This document shows positions 38,080-49,549 of a stretch of 64,000 nucleotides of DNA, one piece after another. How positions within the stretch are numbered: position 1 is the first letter of the stretch; every line of letters starts with the position of its first letter. Source of the stretch: Lamellibrachia satsuma (taxonomy: Eukaryota > Annelida > Polychaeta > Sabellida > Siboglinidae); assembly GCA_033239005.1 (NCBI GenBank), contig BSQZ01000015.1, forward strand, positions 4,940,001 through 5,004,000, read 5' to 3'. The translations under genes were made by a program, and so were the position numbers. Below the pieces are notes generated by a model. It was not told the DNA's origin, ran no database searches, and was given only the letters and a program-made list of their open reading frames with translations.

Positions 38080-39274
38080 GCCGCGTTGGGGGCGGAGTTT
38101 CTTTCGAGCCCCTTCCGGTGTTGCGATTGTTGCAATGTTTGCGTTAACTCTTCTTTTTTGCGTTAACTTTACATGAAGCTAACGTTTTAACGACTGTTTT
38201 CGAGTACCGCGTCGTACACGATACTTTTGCGGTAGAAAACTTGGTCGACAAACTTACGAAAGGTGCGCACGACACAAAAGTGTCTTGTTAGCTCCGAGTT
38301 GCTGCTGTATATAATTCACTGAACAAGTGCGCGCTTTTTCGGAGGCGGGACGTATTTCGAGCCCCTTCCGGTTAGCGGTTCAGTTGCCAGGCGGACTGAC
38401 AACATTAAATTGTATCTATATAGGCTTTGACATTGTTTTTACTGATACGCTAGGCGTATTATCCGTAACAGTTGGACAACAGTAGAGCGAACAGAGGTGT
38501 GAATACATACAACACGATTGTCCACGTATTACGCGATTCATAAATCGTGTGGACAGGTCGACGCTAGCTGTAAACGAAGATTCAGCTGTAATTCTCGGCA
38601 TATCAGTAAAATGCTGTTGGCAGTGGACATCATTGAGTTGTTGGGACGTGTTTCTTGTGGGTTAATTTCAGACTGTGCCTAATTATTGTGACATGCGCCA
38701 TCCAATTAATGGTTCCGTCAGTTAATCATTAAATCGGCAAGCCATACATTTCTGAGCTAAAAATCGACATCTTCAAACTTCCCAGACGATGCATAACATA
38801 CTGCATAAACGAAGTAATTTATTAATAACAAGAAGAAACCTGTATGAATAAAAAAAATTGGCACTACAGTGGGGCCTACAATTTCGCAAAACCAGACACG
38901 CGATTTTTCTGACAATACTGTTTACAATAAATTTATGCGTCTTTTATGTAGGTCATTACAGATAATTTGTTGGAAGTGGCGGTTAGGCGAAAAGCAGTTA
39001 ATGGCACGTGGTAGGATCACCCGAAGACGACACGATATCTTATCACTACTACGCAAGATATACACAGCTTGGCCAAGTAACATAAACAAATTATGTATGG
39101 GATGTGTGTGTGCGTGTAGAGCTGTGAAATAGCGGAAGCGCGTTGTCGCATTGGACGAATTTTTGCAGACTGGCCTTGTCTGTCGGAGGGCGCGAGGACT
39201 AATAGTAAATAGATAGAAGGGAGCGACTGAAGAATGGGATGAAAGCAGCAATTCTCTTTTGTGAAAATGTGGGT
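38080..39274. other. H3-H4 spacer, unit A
   Basis: No gene. It holds a second 'gagccccttccgg' block (38,358) like the one next to the H3 promoter (38,107). Near 38,480 is the sequence that recurs beside the orphan H3 at 3.6 kb. It was searched for an H1 gene and none was found. Confidence 0.7.
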
Positions 39275-39290
39275 GGCTCTGAAAAGAGCC
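39275..39290 (-). terminator. Histone mRNA 3' stem-loop (H4, unit A)
   Basis: Canonical GGCTCTTTTCAGAGCC on the minus strand, 34 bp after the stop. 'acaaaagagaa' follows at the distance expected for the U7-binding element. Confidence 0.97.
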
Positions 39291-39324
39291 GTTTGTTGCG
39301 ATCGGTGTCGCCAGCAGTGACAAT

Positions 39325-39660
<336 letters not shown>

Positions 39661-39691
39661 TTAACGAATGATTAGGCAGGCGGCCGCAGCT

Positions 39692-39698
39692 CTTTATA
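39692..39698 (-). promoter_or_regulatory. TATA box of H4, unit A
   Basis: Sense TATAAAG in 'cgctataaagagctgcgg', 56 bp upstream of the ATG. Confidence 0.85.
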
Positions 39699-39699
39699 G

Positions 39700-41524
39700 C
39701 GAGAAAAGCGCGCGTCCTTTGTCGAACAACACGGACTTCAGAGTAGTAGACGCGAATACGGACCGCGGAGTAGGTGGCTAGAGGAACACGGACCGCAGTG
39801 TAGTACCGCAGTACGTCGCGATTATTTGTGCGTGGTAGTTTGCGCGCGCGCGCGCTGAAATTTTAGCGCCGACCGACCGACCGACCAACCAACCGTTTCC
39901 TTTGTCTTTTCAGCAGAAACTGCGGAAAACGATCGGTCATTTCAAAGTTTTAACATAGAAAAGATATTATGTAATCAGGAGAAATAGCTGCGAGGCGACC
40001 ATTGTTTTTTCGACGTCTATTCAACGAAAGGGGATTTTACTTAGATAATGCTCTGTTCTTCCGTATCATAATTATTGCGACAAGTGTTCATGGCAAAGTG
40101 CACGTTTGACAAACACGAATTTGGCCAGTACTGTTTCCATGCGAACAATCGAGAAATGTTGCTATCTTGTTGTCACATTCGCGATATACGTAGAGAAACT
40201 ATGACTTGTACGTACATACAAGTCATAGTTTCTCTAGTAATATTGCGAACTGTGAGAACCTATAGGTTTTGAAAAAATAAATCCCTGCAACAAAACAATC
40301 ACGTATTGCAACCGAAATACGAAATAATTTCAAGGCTACACCACTGCTCCATTTGGGGCTACGTAGCAAAGTTTAGCCGCGCATTCCGTGAAATATATAG
40401 TGGCAATTCGCCATTGTGAGAATGGCAGCATTCAGTGGAGAACGGAAATATTCTTGCGATACGGGTAGACGTGTAAAGAAAAGCTCGTTCGACATTCTTC
40501 CCACAACAGGCGAAAACGTAAACAAACAAGGTAGCCGATACCAGAACAAAGAGTTGCTATTTCGCAACCCGGTGGTTAGGCCATCCATTGCAACTCGATC
40601 ATTGTTGAAATTGGATTGAAATGAACATGTCCCGTGCAACGCAAACGCTCTGTTAAATGGACAAAGTAACGGAAAGAGAGTAACACATTTTGCTAATTAA
40701 GTAACAGGAAAAGGGAACTGGAAAGAACGTAACACATTATGCTAGGGAAAAAATGGCACTTATTTTTAAGTTTCAAAATTTAAATGTTATTACTGATTTG
40801 TGGAGTAGGCAAGTTAACCCATTCAGCTCAGTCGTGGAAGCCACAGGGGTCATTCTTAGAACACAGGATAATGCAATTATGACGCCATTGCAGCTAGATG
40901 CTATTCTGTTCATTATTCGAATCATGTTAATTATTCTAACCATGAATGCCCTTTGTATTACAGTATAAATCAGTGTTTCACAAATAAACGAATGCATGTA
41001 TGTATGTATGTATGTATGTATGTATGTATACATATGAATTTCAAGACACAAAAAAATACTTTTATAATGTATAGAAAATGGTAAAAATTAAACTAACCTG
41101 TTAGCTTAGCTTATTTCCTGTTACTGTCCTTCCAACATTTGTTGTATACACATTCATGGACAAAACTGGATCTAATTAAAACGTGCCTGTGGATGACGGG
41201 GCGGCTGCTGGCTGACACATACCCTCTACAAAACAGGTTACTGACGAAGTAAGTGAGTGGAACATTTCTTATGGAAACGGCAGCATAAAGTTTGTTCGTT
41301 AGTAAGAAGACGTGTTAAACTAGTGGATGGGTGGCTTGACGCTTCACCAGCGACCTGTCCCACTACTTGTGTATCGGCTAACCTAATGCAGTATATTGTT
41401 GAGTCGGTAAAAAAAGAAGTGGATATCGGTGCACAGGAGAGCAGTGATGGCCAGAAGATGCCTACACGAGAACACACACAACCTAAGCGACAAGTAGTTA
41501 TTACTCTTTCGTGAGAAAGTGGTT
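39700..41524. other. H4-H2B spacer, unit A
   Basis: It contains a (GC)n tract and (CGAC)n at 39,842-39,890, an imperfect hairpin at 40,184-40,243, two conserved small frames (40416-40619, 40753-40968) and a (GTAT)n microsatellite at about 40,994-41,028. No recognisable protein is encoded. Confidence 0.7.
40184..40243. repeat. Hairpin upstream of H4, unit A (right arm damaged)
   Basis: The left arm 'acgtagagaaactatgact' and its inverse are separated by a 6-nt loop. Here the right arm reads 'ctctagtaatat' instead of 'ctctacgtatat', so the outer pairs are lost. Confidence 0.8.
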
Positions 41525-41540
41525 GGCTCTGAAAAGAGCC
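41525..41540 (-). terminator. Histone mRNA 3' stem-loop (H2B, unit A)
   Basis: Canonical GGCTCTTTTCAGAGCC on the minus strand. 'acgaaagag' lies about 15 nt downstream. Confidence 0.97.
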
Positions 41541-41569
41541 GTTTGTTTTCGTAGCGTAACTGTAACGCT

Positions 41570-41941
41570 TTAACGGGTGCTCGTGTACTTCGTGACGGCC
41601 TTCGTTCCCTCGCTGACGGCGTGCTTGGCGAGCTCACCGGGCAGCAGCAGACGGACAGCGGTCTGGATCTCGCGGCTCGTGATCGTCGAGCGCTTGTTGT
41701 AGTGGGCGAGACGAGAAGACTCGGCGGCGATGCGCTCGAAGATGTCATTCACGAACGAATTCATGATGCTCATTGCCTTGCTCGAGATACCGGTGTCAGG
41801 GTGCACCTGCTTCAGAACCTTGTAGATGTAGATTCCGTAGCTCTCCCTCCTTCGCCTGCGATGCTTCTTGTCGCCGCTGCGAGGCGTCTTTGTCTTGCTG
41901 ACGGCCTTCTTGGCGCCCTTCGATGCTGCTTTAGGAGGCAT
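41570..41941 (-). CDS. H2B: Histone H2B, unit A
   Basis: The 123-residue core histone dimerises with H2A. It has a Lys-rich tail ([14 protein letters not shown]), the basic '[11 protein letters not shown]' block, the fold with '[20 protein letters not shown]', and the C-terminal helix with the ubiquitin-site lysine in '[13 protein letters not shown]'. I use the ATG at 41941; an upstream in-frame ATG would add 34 residues not found in H2B. It shares a 265-bp divergent promoter with H2A. Confidence 0.98.
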   Translation of the reverse strand: MPPKAASKGAKKAVSKTKTPRSGDKKHRRRRRESYGIYIYKVLKQVHPDTGISSKAMSIMNSFVNDIFERIAAESSRLAHYNKRSTITSREIQTAVRLLLPGELAKHAVSEGTKAVTKYTSTR

Positions 41942-42206
41942 GATGTCGTTGTAGTCGTATGAATACGTAGAACTGCCGGCGCAAATCAGCCGCGCAGCTT
42001 TTATAGAGCGCGACGTGTGCCGAGGGGTGGACGTTACGGTCACGTGGTCGTTGCGGCGACGCGGTGATCTTTTGGCGCGCTGTTAGCCCGCGACGTTCAG
42101 CTCGGCACGCCGCTGTCGTATAAAAGCACGACTGGGCCATAGCTGTGGCATTCTCTGGTATCTCATCAGTTGTGGGTCGTCGTTTCACGTTCGTAGCACA
42201 GCAATA
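41942..42206. promoter_or_regulatory. Divergent H2B/H2A promoter, unit A
   Basis: A single 265-bp region drives H2B leftward and H2A rightward. The H2B TATA (sense TATAAAAG) is at 41998-42005 and the H2A TATA (TATAAAAG) is at 42119-42126. Between them lies a GC-rich segment with a CACGTG at 42041. Confidence 0.85.
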
Positions 42207-42581
42207 ATGTCTGGACGCGGCAAAGGAGGAAAGGCGAAGGGAAAGAGCAAGACTCGTTCTTCTCGTGCCGGACTTCAGTTCCCCGTCGGTCGTATTCACC
42301 GCCATCTGCGCAAGGGCAACTACGCCCAGCGCGTCGGAGCCGGAGCGCCCGTCTACCTGGCTGCCGTCATGGAGTATCTGGCTGCCGAGGTTCTCGAGCT
42401 GGCAGGAAACGCCGCCCGTGACAACAAGAAGTCGAGGATCATCCCCCGTCACCTGCAGCTCGCCATCCGCAACGACGAGGAGTTGAACAAGCTTCTGTCT
42501 GGCGTAACCATCGCCCAGGGTGGTGTACTGCCCAACATCCAGGCCGTGCTTCTGCCGAAAAAGACCCAGAAGGCCCACTAA
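42207..42581 (+). CDS. H2A: Histone H2A, unit A
   Basis: A 124-residue canonical H2[21 protein letters not shown] tail, '[20 protein letters not shown]', the '[20 protein letters not shown]' loop, the acidic-patch 'NDEELN' and the '[10 protein letters not shown]' tail with the ubiquitin-site lysines. It has no SQ motif of H2A.X and no H2A.Z features. It is the only plus-strand gene of the quartet. The stem-loop follows at 42616. Confidence 0.98.
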   Translation: MSGRGKGGKAKGKSKTRSSRAGLQFPVGRIHRHLRKGNYAQRVGAGAPVYLAAVMEYLAAEVLELAGNAARDNKKSRIIPRHLQLAIRNDEELNKLLSGVTIAQGGVLPNIQAVLLPKKTQKAH

Positions 42582-42615
42582 GCTACGCGCAGTCTTCGTC
42601 ACTCGAAACACAAAC

Positions 42616-42631
42616 GGCTCTTTTCAGAGCC
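42616..42631 (+). terminator. Histone mRNA 3' stem-loop (H2A, unit A)
   Basis: Canonical GGCTCTTTTCAGAGCC, 34 bp after the stop, with 'ctcaaagagg' downstream as candidate U7 site. Confidence 0.97.
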
Positions 42632-43525
42632 AACCACATCCTCAAAGAGGGGTATCTGCTATTCATTGCTATCGTGTTGCTGTTTTAATGTTTGGTCGTT
42701 CGAGCAAACCCTGCTCCTACAATAGAAACTTCCAACCCGCATCTCGCTAATCCATGTAATCCAACATTCTTCTACATCAATTGACTTTTCACTTTGTCCA
42801 ACTTCGTCTCTTTTACGCTCATATTGCAGTCGCTTAATCTATGTCCACTTTTCTTTTTGCTGTCGCTATGATTCGCATTCAAGCGCAGTACAATAGAAGC
42901 TACCCGAAATAATATAACTCTTACATAGGCATGTTATGATTAAGACCCCATTTCAGTTTGGTCACTGCTTGCAATACATTTGCGCAATGTGCCGCTTACA
43001 CCTCAAATTTACGCTTGCAAATAAGTATCTACTCGTTCGCTAAAACGACAACTACTAGATTCGTGTACCGCGGGAGAACACGCCGTTCTCGTCCAGAGTC
43101 TTTGATGCGTCTGACTGGTTAATCTAATCACAAATGCAGTTAACTACCGAGGTGAAACACTAACTTATTTCATCTCGTTTTTGCTAAAGCGCTGCAAGCA
43201 AGCAAGTTTAGCCAGCCGACGGTCGGCGGCTCACATGCAGACCGGTAACATTGTTCACGCAGAATCATTGATACAATATTCTAGCGGGGTATCCCATTTC
43301 ACCTGCTGATATTACGCGAATTTCGCCGCCTACTCTGCATTTGGATAGCTTTCCTATTTCGCCTACTATCAGCGATACACCTTCTCGGTACGCCCATTCT
43401 GATATTACTCCCACTTCACCTACTCTGCATTAGGATAACTCCTATCCAACTAAAATCATCATTTACATGTATTACCCAGAAGGCCCACTAAGCGACGCGC
43501 AGTCTTCGTCACTCGAAACACAAAC

Positions 43526-43541
43526 GGCTCTTTTCAGAGCT
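43526..43541 (+). terminator. Orphan second stem-loop, variant, unit A
   Basis: GGCTCTTTTCAGAGCT: the final C is T, so the outer pair becomes G-U. It belongs to the duplicated flank and has no gene of its own. Confidence 0.9.
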
Positions 43542-44382
43542 AACCACATCCTCAAAGAGGGATATCTGCTATTCATTGCTATCGTGTTGCTGTTTTAATT
43601 TTTGGTCGTTCGAGCAAACCCTGCTCCTACAATAGAAACTTCCAACCCGCATCTCGCTAATCCATTTAATCCAACATTCTTCTACATCAATTGACTTTCC
43701 ACTTTGTCCAACTTCGTCTCTTTTACGCTCATATTGCAGTCGCTTAATCTATGTCCACTTTTCTTTTTGCTGTCGCTATGATTCGCATTCAAGCGCAGTA
43801 CAATAGAAGCTACCCGAAATAATATAACTTTACATAGGCATGTTATGATTAAGACCCTATTTCAGTTTGGTCACTGCATGCAATACATTTGAGCAATGTG
43901 CCGCTTACACCTCAAATTTACGCTTGCAAATAAGTATCTACTCGTTCGCTAAAACGACAACTACTAGATTCGTGTACCGCGGGAGAACACGCCGTTCTCG
44001 TCCAGAGTCTTTGACGTGTCTGACTGGTTAATCTAATCACAAATGCAGTTAACTACGGAGGTGAAACACTATAACTTCTCTCATCTCGTTTTTGCTAAAG
44101 CGCCGCAAGCAAGCAAGTTTAGCCAGCCGACGGTCGGCGGCTCACATGCAGACCGGTAACATTGTTCACGCAGAATCATTGATACAATATTCTAGCGGGG
44201 TATCCCATTTCACCTGCTGATATTACGCGAATGTCGCCGCCTACTCTGCATTTGGATAGCTCTCCTATTTCGCCTACTATCAGCGATACACCCTCTCGGT
44301 ACGCCCATTCTGATATTACTCCCACTTCACCTACTCTGCATTAGGATAACTCCTATCCAACCGAAATCATCATTTACATGTA

Positions 44383-45114
44383 ATACTTGTTTAAAACAAT
44401 TATTAATGTAGAAAATGCGTTGCAGAAATCAGACCGATTTTCAATAGTTAAATGTGAGTGCTGTCAACGTTTACTAAATCGAGAGAGAACTTAGACTTAA
44501 CGAGTTCTGCAAAGCCACTGTTTCTACTGAATTGCTAAACGAAGCCAAGTCCAGTTATCCTTTGATCACGTGGAAGCGAAACCACGTACATGTAGCTAGT
44601 AGACCAACTGGTTGAAGAGTAGGCAAAGTCGGAGTAGGCATTAATTGGGCAGTAGGCGAACTGGGAATCTGTCTCGGATTTAGCCATAAAATGAAGAGTA
44701 GGCGAATGGGCATGAATCATTCTAGCATATGAGTAATGCTTTTTGTCTACAGAACAAGACAGTTGATAGGATACTACAGGTCATTTCCAGATCATCGCAC
44801 GGCCGCTATGCAGACATGCAACACGCGCTGGTTGGCTGTTGCAACAGAATTTTAAGACACGTACGTCGGACGTTAGTTCTTGTCGAGCGTCAGACGTTGG
44901 GCGTCATCAATTTACCATGACAACACAACTATGTCTCGCTTTCGCAACGGAACGCGTTCGACATGCGAACGTTTTACCTTACGGAGACGAAACACTGGAC
45001 GCGCGTAAAAAATATATACGGCGGCGAAGCGATTCGAATAATGGACACAGTGTGCTGCTAGGGTGACTTAAATGAGGCTGACGCATCGTCTAACGCAATA
45101 ACGGCACCTGTCTA
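44383..45114. other. H2A-H3 spacer, unit A
   Basis: No gene. Four 'agtaggc' motifs cluster at 44,618-44,705. They are complementary to the 'cctact' motifs in the duplicated H2A flank (43,325-43,445 and 44,238-44,345). Confidence 0.6.
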
Positions 45115-45732
45115 GGATCCGGGCCAACCTCTTGTTCGCTACTGTAAATATATAATAATGTGCAACAGCAAGTATGTGTTTATGTGTAAAATATTAAACA
45201 TGTTGTGTGTAAAAGTATAACGGTTATGCCTATCGGCGCTCGAATGTGCAAACTTGGATCACTTCAAGTGGCATCTTTCGCGTTGTCATGCAAAATAACA
45301 TCGCCTATAAAATCGCTATCACGCACTTGATTGGGGACACAGCAGTATTTTTACAAATATATTTGAAAACGTGGAATACGGACACATCTATGGACTACGA
45401 CGACATTATGATGTGCCAAGATTTAAATTCCTACTAGACGGCTGCCAACGTATGTGTCAGTGACTGTAGGGTATTGTGCGCAGCAAGAAGACACTTCAGA
45501 TAATTATTATAATGGTTAGGTGAGGGGGGTGACTTGTTTTTGGACACAAGGTGGTTACAAAACGGACATACCGCACCTGCAGATAACTATGCTCCGCGTA
45601 TTATTGTTGTTGTATTTTTTAATGGTAAAAATCAAGTGGGCCGGTATTCTAGACGAGCACTCGCAACGACAAACAATCAAACAAGCAAACACCACAAGAC
45701 GAGGTAGCAGTCTCTTATATGAGAAGTTGGTT

Positions 45733-45748
45733 GGCTCTGAAAAGAGCC
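45733..45748 (-). terminator. Histone mRNA 3' stem-loop (H3, second copy)
   Basis: Canonical sequence on the minus strand, 41 bp after the H3 stop. Confidence 0.97.
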
Positions 45749-45788
45749 GTTTGTTTCGTAAGTGAGACGAGTGACGCTACACGTACAT

Positions 45789-46261
<473 letters not shown>

Positions 46262-46320
46262 GTGTCGCTGTCGCCGGCTGGCCTCGCTGGCGGGAGAGGT
46301 GTGCATGTCTTCGATTGGCT

Positions 46321-47520
46321 GCCGCGTTGGGGGCGGAGTTTCTTTCGAGCCCCTTCCGGTGTTGCGATTGTTGCAATGTTTGCGTTAACTCTTCTTTTTT
46401 GCGTTAACTTTACATGAAGCTAACGTTTTAACGACTGTTTTCGAGTACCGCGCCGTACACGATACTTTTGCGGTAGAAAACTTGGTCGACAAACTTACGA
46501 AAGGTGCGCACGACACAAAAGTGTCTTGTTAGCTCCGAGTTGCTGCTATATATAATTCACTGAACAAGTGCGCGCTTTTTCGGAGGCGGGACTTATTTCG
46601 AGCCCCTTCCGGTTAGCGGTTCAGTTGCCAGGCGGACTGACAACATTAAATTGTACCTATATAGGCTTTGACATTGTTTTTACTGATACGCTAGGCGTAT
46701 TATCCGTAACAGTTGGACAACAGTAGAGCGAACAGAGGTGTGAATACATACAACACGATTGTCCACGTATTACGCGATTCATAAAACGTGTGGACAGGTC
46801 GACGCTAGCTGTAAACGAAGATTCAGCTGTAATTCTCGGCATATCAGTAAAATGCTGTTGGCAGTGGACATCATTGAGTTGTTGGGACGTGTTTCTTGTG
46901 GGTTAATTTCAGACTGTGCATAATTATTGTGACATGCGCCATCCAATTAATGGTTCCGTCAGTTAATCATTAAATCGGCAAGCCATACATTTCTGAGCTA
47001 AAAATCGACATCTTCAAACTTCCCAGACGATGCATAACATACTGCATAAACGAAGTAATTTATTAATGACAAGAAGGAACCTGTATGAATAAAAAAAATT
47101 AGCACTACAGTGGGGCCTACAATTTCGCAAAACCAGACACGCGATTTTTCTGACAATACTGTTTACAATAAATGTATGCGTCTTTTATGTAGGTCATTAC
47201 AGATAATTTGTTGGAAGTGGCGGTTAGGCGAAAAGCAGTTAATGGCACGTGGTAGGATCACACGAAATCGTATCGCTACTACGCAAGATATACACAGCTT
47301 GGCCAAGTAACATAAAAAATTATGTATGGGATGTGCGTGTAGAGCTGTGAAATAGCGGAAGCGCGTTGCCGCATTGGACGAATTTTTGCAGACTGTGGCC
47401 TTGTCTGTCGGAGGGCGCGAGGACTAACAGTAAATAGATAGAAGGGTGCGACTGAAGAATAGGATGCGCAGTGAAGAAATAAATGCGATGAAAGCAATTC
47501 TCTTTTGTGAAAATGTGGGT
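46321..47520. other. H3-H4 spacer, second copy
   Basis: No gene. It matches the unit A spacer. From 47,316 onward this sequence is also the first part of the 2.2-kb segment repeated after the foldback element. Confidence 0.7.
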
Positions 47521-47536
47521 GGCTCTGAAAAGAGCC
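47521..47536 (-). terminator. Histone mRNA 3' stem-loop (H4, second copy)
   Basis: Canonical sequence, 34 bp after the stop. Confidence 0.97.
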
Positions 47537-47570
47537 GTTTGTTGCGATCGGTGCCGCGAGCAGTGACAAT

Positions 47571-47906
<336 letters not shown>

Positions 47907-47937
47907 TTAACGAATGATTAGGCAGGCGGCCGCAGCT

Positions 47938-47944
47938 CTTTATA
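47938..47944 (-). promoter_or_regulatory. TATA box of H4, second copy
   Basis: Sense TATAAAG, 56 bp upstream of the ATG. Confidence 0.85.
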
Positions 47945-48429
47945 GCGAGAAAAGCGCGCGTCGTTTGTCGAACAACACGGACTTCAGAGTAGTAGACGCG
48001 AACACGGACCGCGGAGTAGGTGGCTAGAGGAACACGGACCGCAGTGTAGTACCGCAGTACGTCGCGATTATTTGTGCGTGGTAGTTTGCGCGCGCGCGCG
48101 CTGAAATTTTAGCGCCGACCGACCGACCGACCAACCAACCGTTTCCTTTGTCTTTTCAGCAGAAACTGCGGAAAACGATCGGTCATTTCAAAGTTTTAAC
48201 ATAGAAAAGATATTGTGTAATCAGGAGAAATAGCTGCGAGGCGACCATTGTTTGTTCGACGTCTATTCAACGAAAGGGGATTTTACTTAGATAATGCACC
48301 GTTCTTCCGTATCATAATTATTGCGACAAGTGTTCATGGCAAAGTGCACGTTTGACAAACACGAATTTGGCCAGTACTGTTTCCATGCGACCAATCGAGA
48401 TATGTTGCTATCTTTTTGTCACATTCGCG

Positions 48430-48489
48430 ATATACGTAGAGAAACTATGACTTGTACGTACATACAAGTCATAGTTTCTCTACGTATAT
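48430..48489. repeat. Perfect 27-bp inverted repeat upstream of H4, second copy
   Basis: The arms 'atatacgtagagaaactatg' + 'acttgta' and their exact complement are separated by 6 nt (cgtaca). They lie about 550 bp upstream of the H4 start. Confidence 0.95.
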
Positions 48490-49549
48490 TGCGAACTGTG
48501 AGAACCTATAGGTTTTCAAAAAATAAATCCCTGCAACATAACAATCACGTATTGCAACCGAAATACGAAATAATTTCAAGGCTACACCACTGCTCCATTT
48601 GGGGCTACGTAGCAAAGTTTAGCCGCGCATTCCGTGAAATATATAGTGGCAATTCGCCATTGTGAGAATGGCAGCATTCCGTGGAGAACGGAAATATTCT
48701 TGCGATACGGGTAGACGTGTAAAGAAAAGCTCGTTCGACATTCTTCCCACAACAGGCGAAAACGTAAACAAACAAGGTAGCCGATACCAGAACAAAGAGT
48801 TGCTATTTCGCAACCCGGCGGTTAGGCCATCCATTGCAACTCGATCATTGTTGAAATTGGATTGAAATGAACATGTCCCGTGCAATTCAAACGCTTTGTT
48901 AAATGGACAAAGTAACGGAAAGAAAGTAACACATTTTGCTAATTAAGTAACAGGAAAAGGGAACTGGAAAGAACGTAACACATTATGCTAGGGAAAAATG
49001 GCACTTATTTTTAAGTTTCAAAATTTAAATGTTATTACTGATTTGTGGTGTAGGCAAGTTAACCCATTCAGTTCAGTCGTGGAAGCCACTGGGGTCATTC
49101 TTGGAACACAGGATAATGCAATTATGACGCCATTGCAGCTAGATGCTATTCTGTTCATTATTCGAATCATGTTAATTATTCTAACCATGAATGCCCTTTG
49201 TATTACAGTATAAATCAGTGTTTCACAAATAAATGTATGCATGTATGCATGTATGTATGTATGTATACATATGAATTTCAAGACACCAAAAAATACTTTT
49301 ATAATGTATAAAAAATGGTAAAAATTAAACTAACCTGTTAGCTTAGCTTATTTCCTGTTACTGTCCTTCCAACATTTGTTGTATACACATTCATGGGCAA
49401 AACTGGATCTAATTAAAACGTGTCTGTTGATGACGGGGCGGCTGTTGGCTGACACATACCCTCTACAACACAGGTTACTGATGAAGTAAGTGAGTGGAAC
49501 ATTTCTTATGGAAACGGCAGCATAAAGTTTGTTCGTTAGTAAGAAGACG

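Larger units (their letters stand above)
42564..44382 (+). repeat. 910-bp tandem duplication of the H2A 3' flank, unit A
   Basis: Copy 1 (42564-43473) starts inside the last H2A codons ('acccagaaggcccactaag'). Copy 2 (43474-44382) starts with the same bases, so it carries a detached H2A C-terminus (TQKAH, stop) plus a stem-loop. The copies differ by scattered substitutions. Confidence 0.95.

Noticed and set aside
41570..42043. 157-codon version of H2B starting upstream
   Set aside because: The extra 34 residues come from the divergent promoter; known H2B starts at MPPKAA.
44535..45066. Small frames of 61-75 codons in the H2A-H3 spacer
   Set aside because: No domain, overlapping on both strands, and the third (44839) differs in length between units through a small indel.
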